Assembly (NCBI GenBank): GCA_944387865.1
Contig: CALXGN010000029.1
Coordinates: 1-12,021, forward strand
Length of the DNA: 12,021 bases
Direction: 5' to 3'
DNA from: Scatomorpha stercorigallinarum
Lineage (GTDB): Bacteria; Bacillota; Clostridia; Oscillospirales; Oscillospiraceae
Shown here in pieces: positions 1-6,433 of the stretch (its first letter is position 1; each line of letters begins with the position of its first letter). The position numbers and the translations under genes are program-made. The notes beneath the pieces are model-generated. The model did no database searches and was not told where the DNA came from. It was given only the letters and a program-made list of their open reading frames with translations.

Positions 1-363
1 GGCGCAGAGCTTGTGGGCGCCGTCGCCGATGTAGCCGATGTCGATGGAGCCGGACTCCATGGCGGAGATGATGGTCGGGCCGTCGGCGAAGGAGCTGAGC
101 TCGAGGGTGATGCCCTGCTCTTCCATGTAGCCCATCTGCTCGGCGGTGAGGACGCTCCACAGGGAGCCGTAGTTGTTCATGTAGCCGACCTTGATGGTGA
201 TGGGCTCGACGGCGGGCTCTTCCCCGGCGGGCTCTTCGCTCTCGGCCGCGGGGGCCTCGCTCTCGACGGTGGGCTCTTCGCTCTCGGCGGCCGGCTCCTC
301 GCCGCAGGCGGCGAAGGCGAACACCATGGCGAGAGCGAGCAGCAGTGCGAGTATCTTCTTCAT
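1..363 (-). CDS. ABC transporter substrate-binding lipoprotein, N-terminal part (SsuA/TauA/NMT1-like)
   Basis: Only the first 121 codons are in the window; the gene runs off the left edge. The start is ATG at 361-363, with an AGGAGG site at 373-378 nine bases upstream. The N-terminus is a lipoprotein signal: MKK, a hydrophobic stretch, then FAAC with the lipid-anchored Cys at residue 20. Residues about 21-53 form an acidic Glu/Pro/Ala/Ser linker with repeated ESEEP-like units, a common tether between membrane and binding domain. The mature domain starts near residue 54 with ITIKVGYMNNYG, followed by a GYMEEQGI segment and a GSIDIGYIGDGA segment. This layout is typical of nitrate/sulfonate/taurine-type periplasmic binding proteins (known family pattern). 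It is the third gene after permease and ATPase, so it should deliver substrate to them at the outer membrane face. The substrate is unknown: sulfonate, nitrate-like anion, taurine or a pyrimidine precursor all fit. Confidence 0.88.
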   Translation of the reverse strand, partial: MKKILALLLALAMVFAFAACGEEPAAESEEPTVESEAPAAESEEPAGEEPAVEPITIKVGYMNNYGSLWSVLTAEQMGYMEEQGITLELSSFADGPTIISAMESGSIDIGYIGDGAHKLCA

Positions 364-406
364 TTTGCTTTTCCTCCTGATGATATTGGATTTGGTTTTA
401 CTATTT

Positions 407-427
407 CCAACGGCTCGCGCCGTTTGG
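407..427 (-). other. Intercistronic stem-loop between ATPase and binding-protein genes
   Basis: Read on the minus strand, CCAAACGGC pairs with GCCGTTGG around a GCGA loop, with one bulged A. It starts three bases after the ATPase stop codon and lies in the 66-base gap before the lipoprotein gene. No T-run follows, so it is unlikely to be an intrinsic terminator. By analogy with other importer operons it could protect or partly separate the binding-protein message, which is usually needed in excess. That role is inference. Confidence 0.4.
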
Positions 428-429
428 GC

Positions 430-1236
430 TCACTTGCGGACTTCCAGGTACTCCTGATAGACGAGGCCCCAGATCTGGTTCTTCAGCTCCAGGAAGCGGG
501 TGCTCATCTTGGTCTCCTGGTCGCGGGGATAGGGGATGTCGATGTCGATGATGGCCTTCACGCGGCCGGGGCGGGCGGACATGACGATGACCTTCTGCGC
601 GAGGATGATGGCCTCGTCAACGTCGTGGGTGATGAAAAAGCAGGTCTTGCGGTCCTTCTCCCAGGTCTCCAGCAGCTCGCTCTGGAGCTGGGTGCGGGTC
701 TGCGCGTCCAGCGCGCCGAAGGGCTCGTCCATCAGCAGGACCTTCGGGTCCGCGGCGTACGCGCGGGCGATGGCCACGCGCTGCTTCATGCCGCCGGAGA
801 GCTCTTTCGGGTAGTGGTTGGCGAACTTCTCCAGATCGACCTTGCGCAGGTACTGCATGGCCAGATCGTCGGCCTCCTTGCCCTTGATGCCCTTCATCTC
901 CAGGGCGAAGCGGACGTTCTTCTTCACCGTCAGCCAGGGGAAGAGGGCGTACTGCTGGAAGACGACGCCGCGCTCCGTGCCGGTGCCGGTGACCAGCTCG
1001 CCGTCGCAGTAGACCTGGCCGCTGGTGGGCTCAAGCAGGCCGGCGATGATGTTCAGCAGCGTGCTCTTGCCGCAGCCGGAGGGGCCGACGACGCAGATGA
1101 ACTCGTTGTCGTGGATGTCCAGCGTGACGCCGTTGAGGGCGACCATCTCGCCGTTGCGGCCGTTGAACTTCTTGACGACGTTGTCTATGTGCACCTTGAC
1201 AGGCGCGCCTTCGATGTAATTATTGAGGTTTTCCAT
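430..1236 (-). CDS. ABC transporter ATP-binding protein (SsuB/TauB/NrtD family)
   Basis: This is the nucleotide-binding subunit that powers the importer with the permease upstream and the lipoprotein downstream. With the chosen start it has 268 residues, normal for the family. All ABC motifs are present: Walker A GPSGCGKST (51-59), Q-loop in VVFQQYALFPW (91-101), signature LSGGM (146-150), Walker B VLLMDEP (166-172) and switch His in FITHD (201-205). The start is ambiguous. ATG at 1234-1236 overlaps the permease stop as TGATG and has AGGAG at 1248-1252, 11 bases away. An in-frame ATG at 1255-1257 would add seven residues but lacks a good ribosome site. The wording around the Q-loop and D-loop (FGALDAQTR) is typical of sulfonate/nitrate/taurine ATPases. 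The substrate is not determined. Confidence 0.93.
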   Translation of the reverse strand: MENLNNYIEGAPVKVHIDNVVKKFNGRNGEMVALNGVTLDIHDNEFICVVGPSGCGKSTLLNIIAGLLEPTSGQVYCDGELVTGTGTERGVVFQQYALFPWLTVKKNVRFALEMKGIKGKEADDLAMQYLRKVDLEKFANHYPKELSGGMKQRVAIARAYAADPKVLLMDEPFGALDAQTRTQLQSELLETWEKDRKTCFFITHDVDEAIILAQKVIVMSARPGRVKAIIDIDIPYPRDQETKMSTRFLELKNQIWGLVYQEYLEVRK

Positions 1237-2018
1237 CACTTTATCGTCTCCTGCCATCCGGTGAGCTTCTTTTCAAGCAAGCGTATGCCTTTTTCGAGTA
1301 GTATGCCGATGATGCCGATCACGATGACATAGGCCAGCATGGGCGCATTGTCAAAGTTCGCGCTCAGGGCGCGGATACGCATGCCGAGGCCGAACTGGGA
1401 GCCGGCGCTCTCGGCGGCGATGATGGTCGTCAGGGCGACGGACGCGCCGAGGCGGACGGCGGTGAGGATGAAGGGCAGCGTGGCGGGGGTGATGACGCGG
1501 ATGAAGATGTCGCGGTTCTTGGCGCCGAGGACGCGCGCGGCCTTTATCAGCGTCTCATCCACGTTGACGACGCCCTGGTAGATGGTGACGCACATGGTGA
1601 GGAAGCAGGCGATGGTGATGGTCGTGACCTGGGCGCTGCGGCCGATGCCGGCGCAGGCCACCAGCAGAGGCACATAGGCCAGAGGGGGTATGTTGCGGAT
1701 GAACTGGATCCACGGGTTGATGATGTTGCGCACCGGCACGTACCAGGCCATGAGGATGGCCACCGGGAGCGCTATCACGAAGCCGAGGCCGTAGCCCATC
1801 GCCACGGAGATGAGGCTGCTGGCGAGGTCGTCCCAGAACACGCCGCGCTCTATCATGGTCATCAGGCCCTCGACAGTGATGGGCGCGAACGGGAAAGCCC
1901 GTTTCGTGGCGGGCAGCAGGCTCAATATGTACCAGACCACCATAGCCGCCGCGAACGATATGATGACCCAGACCCAGGCGGGTATCTTGTTCGCCCAGGA
2001 GTTTTTGTTTTTGTTCAA
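1236..2018 (-). CDS. ABC transporter permease (SsuC/TauC/NrtB family)
   Basis: A 260-residue membrane subunit and the first gene of the importer operon. It starts with TTG at 2016-2018, supported by a GGGAG site seven bases upstream and by the lack of a better start. Hydrophobic segments lie near residues 14-34, 66-92, 114-145, 180-201 and 227-243, consistent with a BPD_transp_1 fold. The segment IRNIPPLAYVPL (108-119) is a hallmark of the SsuC/TauC group. The EAA coupling loop that docks on the ATPase is at about 154-183 (DETLIKAARVLGA then IRVITPATLP). Its stop codon overlaps the ATPase start. It forms the membrane channel for the unidentified substrate carried by the downstream lipoprotein. 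Confidence 0.93.
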   Translation of the reverse strand: MNKNKNSWANKIPAWVWVIISFAAAMVVWYILSLLPATKRAFPFAPITVEGLMTMIERGVFWDDLASSLISVAMGYGLGFVIALPVAILMAWYVPVRNIINPWIQFIRNIPPLAYVPLLVACAGIGRSAQVTTITIACFLTMCVTIYQGVVNVDETLIKAARVLGAKNRDIFIRVITPATLPFILTAVRLGASVALTTIIAAESAGSQFGLGMRIRALSANFDNAPMLAYVIVIGIIGILLEKGIRLLEKKLTGWQETIK

Positions 2019-2058
2019 CTCCGGTCTCCCCTTTCAGATGAGCTTCTACACAAGCTGA

Positions 2059-2091
2059 TAACAGTATATTGTTAAATCCCTGAAAAGGTAA
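2059..2091 (-). promoter_or_regulatory. Candidate promoter with overlapping inverted repeat, upstream of the ABC importer
   Basis: On the minus strand a TATACT -10 (2063-2068) lies 17 bases from a weak -35 TTACCT (2086-2091). An inverted repeat TAACA-N6-TGTTA (2059-2074) covers the -10. A repressor binding there would block transcription. The gap is AT-rich relative to its surroundings, and it lies just upstream of the first importer gene. The -35 match is poor (3 of 6), so this is a tentative call. Confidence 0.4.
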
Positions 2092-2110
2092 GTATGAAGT
2101 TTCATCATAC
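2092..2110. repeat. Imperfect palindrome, possible operator
   Basis: GTATGA-N7-TCATAC forms a 19-bp inverted repeat immediately upstream of the candidate -35 of the importer operon. A perfect ATGAA-GT-TTCAT dyad lies inside it. Its position suits an activator or repressor site, but I recognise no known consensus. Confidence 0.3.
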
Positions 2111-2141
2111 CTGCGTTGAACCCGCGCCCGCGGAGGGCGCG

Positions 2142-2190
2142 AAAAAACGCCCCGCCGGCTCTCCCGGCGGGGCGTTGCTTTTGTTTTTTT
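2142..2190. terminator. Strong intrinsic terminator, structurally bidirectional
   Basis: A perfect 13-bp stem pairs 2146-2158 with 2164-2176 around a 5-base CTCTC loop; the stem is almost all G and C. On the minus strand a T6 run (2142-2147) follows, so it ends the clpE-aldolase transcript 28 bases after the aldolase stop. On the plus strand a T-rich stretch (2179-2190) follows too, but no plus-strand gene reads into it. A second, smaller 7-bp hairpin follows at 2123-2141. Confidence 0.9.
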
Positions 2191-2203
2191 GTGGCCTGTC
2201 CGC

Positions 2204-3238
2204 TCAGAGGGCGCGGATGTCGGCGATGAGGGCGTCCACGTCGCTCTCCTTCGTCGCCCAGCTGGTGCAGAAGCGGACGATGCGGCGGCCCTCGTCATAG
2301 CGGCCCCATTCGCTGAAGGAGTATTTCTCCGCCAGCTTGGCGAGGTCCGCGTCGGGGACGATGGGGAACTGCTGGTTGGTGGGCGAATCGCTGGCCAGGG
2401 GCCAGCCCTTTTCCTCAAAGGCCCGGCGCAGCTTCCAGGCCAGGTCCACCTCGCGCTTTGCCGTGCGCTCGTAGAGGCCGTCGCGCATCAGCTCGGCGAA
2501 CTGCACGCCCAGCAGGCGGCCCTTGGCGAGGATGCCGCCGCGCTGCTTCATGATATAGCGGAAATCGCGGTCGAGGTCCCTGTTCAGTATCACCACGGCT
2601 TCGCCCAGCAGCGCGCCCAGCTTGGTGCCGCCGATGTAGAAGGCGTCCGTCAGGCGGGCGAGGTCGGCCAGCGTCACGTCCGCGCCCGGGCAGACCAGCG
2701 ACACGCCCAGGCGCGCGCCGTCCACGAAGAGGTACATGCCGTACTCGCGGCAGGCGGCGGAGATGGCCTCCAGCTCCGCCAGGGAGTAGATGAGGCCGCC
2801 CTCGGTGGGCTGGGAGATGTACACCATGCCCGGCTGCGTCATCTGCAGGCGGTTGGGGTCGTTCCAGTGGGCGGCGGCGCACTCGCGCACCTGCCCGGCG
2901 GTGAGCTTGCCGTCCGGCGAGGCGAGCTCGATCACCTTGTGCCCCGTGGCCTCCACGGAGCCGGCCTCGTGCACGGAGATGTGGCCCTCCGTGGGGGCGA
3001 TGACGCCCTGGTGCGGGCGCAGCGCGGCGCATATCACGATGAAGTTGGCCTGGGTGCCGCCGATGAGGAAATGGACGGCCGCCTCCGGCGCGGCGCACTT
3101 TTCGCGTATCAGCTCCGCGGCCTCCGCGCAGTAGGCGTCCGCCCCGTAGCCGGGGGTCTGCTCGTAGTTGGTCTTTTCCAGCGCCGCCAGTATCTCCGGC
3201 AGCGCGCCCTCAAGGTAATCGCTCTCGAACCTTACCAT
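2204..3238 (-). CDS. Low-specificity L-threonine aldolase family protein (PLP-dependent beta-eliminating lyase)
   Basis: A 344-residue fold-type I PLP enzyme expected to split L-threonine or allo-threonine into glycine and acetaldehyde in the cytoplasm. Visible family features are the N-terminal MVRFESDY, the cofactor-phosphate loop GGTQAN (60-65), histidines in EGHISVHEAG (84-93), DGARLG (173-178) whose Asp contacts the PLP ring nitrogen, and FYIGGTKLGAL (200-210) with K206 as the likely Schiff-base lysine. The C-terminal WGRYDEGRRIVRFCTSWAT matches the small domain. ATG at 3244 overlaps the upstream stop as ATGA and would add two residues; ATG at 3238 is 10 bases from GGAGG (3249-3253) and gives the more family-like N-terminus. 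It is co-transcribed with the Clp gene and followed by a terminator. A related beta-eliminating lyase with another substrate is possible. Confidence 0.9.
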   Translation of the reverse strand: MVRFESDYLEGALPEILAALEKTNYEQTPGYGADAYCAEAAELIREKCAAPEAAVHFLIGGTQANFIVICAALRPHQGVIAPTEGHISVHEAGSVEATGHKVIELASPDGKLTAGQVRECAAAHWNDPNRLQMTQPGMVYISQPTEGGLIYSLAELEAISAACREYGMYLFVDGARLGVSLVCPGADVTLADLARLTDAFYIGGTKLGALLGEAVVILNRDLDRDFRYIMKQRGGILAKGRLLGVQFAELMRDGLYERTAKREVDLAWKLRRAFEEKGWPLASDSPTNQQFPIVPDADLAKLAEKYSFSEWGRYDEGRRIVRFCTSWATKESDVDALIADIRAL

Positions 3239-3240
3239 GC

Positions 3241-5562
3241 TCATTCCGCCTCCACTTTTATTTTTCCGTCCTCCGCCCGGAGGGCGATGGCTCTCAGGCC
3301 GCCGGCGCCGCGCGCCACGATGACGGAGGCCATCTCGTCCTCGATGTCCTTCTGTATCGTGCGGCGCAGGTTGCGCGCGCCGTAGGTCAGGCTGTAGCTC
3401 TTTTTCACCAGGTAGTCGATGACGCTCTCGTCCCAGCTGAAGCCGAGGCCCTTTTCGTCCATAAGCTGCCTGACCTCGTTCAGCATGAGGACGGCGATGT
3501 CGCGGAAATTCTCCTCCGTCAGCTTGTTGAAGCATATTATCTCGTCCACGCGGTTGATGAACTCGGGGCGCAGGAACTCGCCCAGGGCCTTCATCGCCCG
3601 CTCGCGGTCCATGTCCGACACCGTGCCGATGAAGCCCAGCGAGCCGCTCTTGGTGTTGCTGCCGGCGTTGGTGGTCATGATGATGACGGTGTTCTCAAAG
3701 TTTATCGTGCGGCCCTGGGCGTCCGTGATGCGGCCGTCGTCGAGGATCTGCAGCAGGATGTTCATCACGTCCGGGTGCGCCTTCTCTATCTCGTCGAAGA
3801 GCACCACGCTGTAGGGCCGGCGGCGTATCTTCTCCGTAAGCTGGCCGGCCTCGTCATAGCCGACATATCCCGGGGGCGAGCCGATGATGCGCGAGACGGA
3901 GAACTTCTCCATAAATTCGCTCATGTCGAGCCTTATCAGGCTCTCCGGCGAATCGAAGAGGTCCGCCGCCAGGCGCTTGACGAGCTCCGTCTTGCCCACG
4001 CCCGTGCCGCCGACGAAGATGAAGCTGACCGGCTTGCGCTTGGCCTGCAGCCCCACGCGGGAGCGCTTTATCGCGGCGCAGACGGCGTCGATGGCCTGGT
4101 CCTGGCCCACGATGTGCTCGCGCAGGCGGTCGCCCAGCTTGGCAAGGCGCTCGAACTCGTCCGCCGTGATGTTTTTGGCGGGGATCTTGGTCCAGAGCTC
4201 GATCACGCGCGCGAGGTTCTCGCGCGTCAGCGTCGGCGGGGAGGCCTTCAGGCGGTTGAGCTCGTCGGTGAGCTGCATTATCGTCGTGCGTATCACGGCG
4301 AGGCGCTCATAGTGCTCCTGCTCCGTGTCCGCCAGCAGGAGGTCACGCTCCTTGTTCAGGTCGTCGATCTCCTTGCTCACCTCTTCGGCACGGATGATGC
4401 TCTTGTCCTTCAAATTCACGTCGGAGCAGGCCTCGTCGATAAGGTCGATGGCCTTGTCGGGCAGATAGCGGTCGGTTATATACCTCTCGCTCATCAGCAC
4501 GGCCTCGCGGCACATCTCCTTCGGGATGCGGACCTTGTGGCACTCCTCGTAGTAGTGGGCGATGCCCTCGATTATCTTCACGCTGTCCTCTATCGAGGGC
4601 TCGGCAACGGTCACGGGCTGGAAGCGGCGCTCGAGGGCGGAGTCCTTCTCGATGTGCTTACGGTACTCGGTGAAGGTGGTGGCGCCTATGACCTGTATCT
4701 CACCGCGGGAGAGCGCGGGCTTGAGGATGTTCGCGGCGTTCATGCTGCCCTCGGCGTCGCCCGCGCCGACCAGGTTGTGCACCTCGTCTATCACCAGGAT
4801 GATGTTGCCCGTCTTGCGTATCTCCTCGATGAGGCCCTTCATGCGGCTCTCGAACTGGCCGCGGAATTGCGTGCCGGCCACCAGCGAGGTGAGGTCGAGG
4901 AGGTATATCTCCTTGTCGCGCAGCTTATAGGGCACGGTCCCCGCGGCGATGCGCTGGGCCAGGCCCTCGGCGATGGCCGTCTTGCCCACGCCGGGCTCGC
5001 CGATCAGGCAGGGGTTGTTCTTCTGCCGGCGGTTGAGGATCTGTATCACGCGCTCGAGCTCCTCCTCGCGGCCGATCATGGAGTCCAGCTTGCCCTCGCG
5101 CGCGCGGTCCGTGAGGTTGATGCAGTAGGTGTCCAGGAACTTGCGCTTGCCGCGCTGCGGCGCGCCCTGGGGCGGCTGCTGCGGGCCGGACTGGGCGGAG
5201 GCGTTGCCCTCCTGCACGGGGCCGTCCTGCCGCGCGGGCAGGTTGGGGCCGCTGCCGCCGCCGAAGAGGCGGTTGAGGAAGGGGAAGGTGGCGGTCTTGC
5301 CCTCGTCCTCGTCGTCCGCGCCGTCGCCGGTGTCGGAGAGGGCCTCCGGCCCGCCGAGGGCGTCCATCATCTCGCTGGAGAGCGAGTCGAGGTCCTCGTC
5401 GGAAAGGCCCATGCGGTTTATCACGTCGTCCACGGGCTTGATGTGCAGCTCGCGGGCGCACTTCAGGCAGAGGCCCTCGTTCTTGGTCTCGCCGTTCTCG
5501 ACTTTGGTTATGAATATCACGGCCATGTTCTTGTGGCAGCGTGAGCAAATGGTTGGCTGCAT
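3241..5562 (-). CDS. clpE: ClpE-like AAA+ unfoldase, ATP-binding subunit of a Clp protease
   Basis: A 773-residue HSP100 protein that unfolds substrates and feeds them to ClpP. The N-terminus carries a four-Cys zinc finger (C6, C9, C32, C35), as in ClpE, instead of the paired Clp-N repeats of ClpC or ClpB. An acidic stretch (about 54-90) and a Pro/Gln/Gly-rich linker (about 101-140) follow. AAA domain 1 has Walker A GEPGVGKT (188-195), Walker B LVIDE (256-260) and arginine finger region ERRF (311-314). A short coiled-coil middle domain spans about 392-440. AAA domain 2 has Walker A GGTGVGKT (518-525), Walker B VVLFDE (586-591) and FINRVDE (668-674). An LGF tripeptide at 642-644 fits the ClpP-docking loop. 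The start ATG has a GGGAG site seven bases upstream. It is first in a two-gene unit under a CIRCE operator. ClpP is not in the window. Confidence 0.93.
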   Translation of the reverse strand: MQPTICSRCHKNMAVIFITKVENGETKNEGLCLKCARELHIKPVDDVINRMGLSDEDLDSLSSEMMDALGGPEALSDTGDGADDEDEGKTATFPFLNRLFGGGSGPNLPARQDGPVQEGNASAQSGPQQPPQGAPQRGKRKFLDTYCINLTDRAREGKLDSMIGREEELERVIQILNRRQKNNPCLIGEPGVGKTAIAEGLAQRIAAGTVPYKLRDKEIYLLDLTSLVAGTQFRGQFESRMKGLIEEIRKTGNIILVIDEVHNLVGAGDAEGSMNAANILKPALSRGEIQVIGATTFTEYRKHIEKDSALERRFQPVTVAEPSIEDSVKIIEGIAHYYEECHKVRIPKEMCREAVLMSERYITDRYLPDKAIDLIDEACSDVNLKDKSIIRAEEVSKEIDDLNKERDLLLADTEQEHYERLAVIRTTIMQLTDELNRLKASPPTLTRENLARVIELWTKIPAKNITADEFERLAKLGDRLREHIVGQDQAIDAVCAAIKRSRVGLQAKRKPVSFIFVGGTGVGKTELVKRLAADLFDSPESLIRLDMSEFMEKFSVSRIIGSPPGYVGYDEAGQLTEKIRRRPYSVVLFDEIEKAHPDVMNILLQILDDGRITDAQGRTINFENTVIIMTTNAGSNTKSGSLGFIGTVSDMDRERAMKALGEFLRPEFINRVDEIICFNKLTEENFRDIAVLMLNEVRQLMDEKGLGFSWDESVIDYLVKKSYSLTYGARNLRRTIQKDIEDEMASVIVARGAGGLRAIALRAEDGKIKVEAE

Positions 5563-5610
5563 GGTATATCTCCCTGTTTTATAAAAATGTCCCGATGCCT
5601 TAAAGACAAA

Positions 5611-5637
5611 TTAGCACTCTATATTACCGAGTGCTAA
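5611..5637. promoter_or_regulatory. CIRCE operator (HrcA binding site)
   Basis: A perfect inverted repeat TTAGCACTC-N9-GAGTGCTAA matches the classic CIRCE consensus base for base. It lies between the -10 and the start codon of the clpE-like gene and overlaps the end of the -10. HrcA, the established CIRCE repressor, would block this promoter until protein-folding stress releases it. No tandem CtsR heptads are visible nearby. Confidence 0.97.
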
Positions 5638-5664
5638 TTTATCACCATGTACGGCTTTTGTCAA
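5636..5664 (-). promoter_or_regulatory. Sigma-A-type promoter of the clpE-aldolase unit
   Basis: On the minus strand a consensus -35 TTGACA (5659-5664) is separated by exactly 17 bases from a -10 TAAATT (5636-5641). The CIRCE operator starts inside the -10. Transcription should begin near 5630, within the operator, leaving a leader of about 65 to 70 bases. Confidence 0.85.
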
Positions 5665-5692
5665 CACCATGCCGCGTGAATTGACAGTTTGT

Positions 5693-6409
5693 TCATATTC
5701 CCACGCCGCTGGTGATGAAATCGATGGAGATGAAGAATTTGGCGAGGATGGTATTCTCCAGCGTGTCGCGGCCTATCACCAGGCCCAGGAAGCGCAGCGC
5801 CCAGCAGAGCAGGATGCAGTACACCATGCCGTTCACCAGGCCCATCACCGCCCCGCCGGCGTCGTTCAGCGTGTCCATGTTCGGTATCTTGAACGAGAGG
5901 TTGGGGATGTTGCCGAGGGCCGTGAGGGCGATCAGGAACACGATGAACACCAGCGCCACGCCGGCCACATAGGCCGCGCGGATGCAGAACACCTCCACCA
6001 CCGACTCCTGGATGGTGGCGCCGTTGGCCGCGGCGTATTCCTCCGCCTCCGTGGCCATCTGGTCGGCGGCGTCGGCGTAGATGCCGGTGGAGGCGTAGCA
6101 GGCGGCGCAGAAGTCATGCCTCAGCGAGGGGTCGCCGGAGAGGACGTCCTCCACGGAGAGGCTGGTGTCGTCGATGCCCAGGTCCTCCAGCACCTCGTTC
6201 TCCATGCGGTTCTGTATGTAACCGCTGACGAAGGGGCGCAGCACGGGCACGACCTCGTAGGAGTACGCCTGCGAGACCAGGCTCGCGCCGTACAAAGAGA
6301 TTATGGCCGCGAGCAGGGCGGCTATGCCCATGATCAGGCCTTTTTTATAGCCCGACCAGATGCTGATGATGATTATGGCTAAGAGTACGAGGTCTATGAC
6401 GGCTCTCAT
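5693..6409 (-). CDS. CvpA family membrane protein with an enlarged acidic loop
   Basis: A 238-residue protein with four predicted membrane segments near 4-19, 25-47, 143-166 and 184-212. The N-terminal pattern (DLVLLAIIIISIWSGYKKGLIMG) and the Gly-rich last segment (GGAVMGLVNGMVYCILL) fit the CvpA family, first known from colicin V production and of uncertain general function. Between segments 2 and 3 lies a loop of about 95 residues rich in Asp, Glu and Ala, with a CAAC pair (C101, C104) near its middle and C142 at the membrane border. The lysines after segment 1 suggest this loop faces outside. The start ATG has an AGGGAGG site about seven bases upstream. It is the last gene of the seven-gene operon, 24 bases after the DUF5711-like gene. 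No terminator is seen before the clpE promoter. Confidence 0.82.
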   Translation of the reverse strand: MRAVIDLVLLAIIIISIWSGYKKGLIMGIAALLAAIISLYGASLVSQAYSYEVVPVLRPFVSGYIQNRMENEVLEDLGIDDTSLSVEDVLSGDPSLRHDFCAACYASTGIYADAADQMATEAEEYAAANGATIQESVVEVFCIRAAYVAGVALVFIVFLIALTALGNIPNLSFKIPNMDTLNDAGGAVMGLVNGMVYCILLCWALRFLGLVIGRDTLENTILAKFFISIDFITSGVGI

Positions 6410-6433
6410 GCTTGGCCCTCCCTGTATCTGGAT

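Noticed and set aside
13..1332. Long plus-strand open frame of 439 codons across the importer genes
   Set aside because: It lies opposite three clear ABC transporter genes, shows low-complexity Ala/Gly/Leu/Asp/Val composition typical of antisense frames in GC-rich coding DNA, and has no recognisable motif.
2019..2145. Riboswitch (for example TPP) upstream of the importer
   Set aside because: The gap lacks conserved riboswitch core sequences and has only short inverted repeats and a promoter-like stretch.
2189..3385. Plus-strand open frame of 398 codons opposite the aldolase gene
   Set aside because: Antisense artefact of GC-rich DNA; the minus-strand PLP enzyme has complete motifs and accounts for the region.
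3239..3535. N-terminal extension of the aldolase frame up to position 3535
   Set aside because: The extra residues are the Clp gene read in another frame (Arg/Gly/Pro rich), whereas MVRF at 3238 matches the family N-terminus and has a ribosome site.
3775..5544. Plus-strand open frame of 589 codons opposite the Clp gene
   Set aside because: A shadow of codon bias in the clpE-like gene; Ala/Leu/Val/Gly/His rich, no motif, and no promoter or ribosome site seen.
5563..5692. CtsR operator upstream of the Clp gene
   Set aside because: Only isolated GTCAA-like words occur; no tandem heptad repeat is present.
5681..5703. Plus-strand TTGACA at 5681-5686 as a promoter
   Set aside because: No -10 at suitable spacing and no plus-strand gene downstream.
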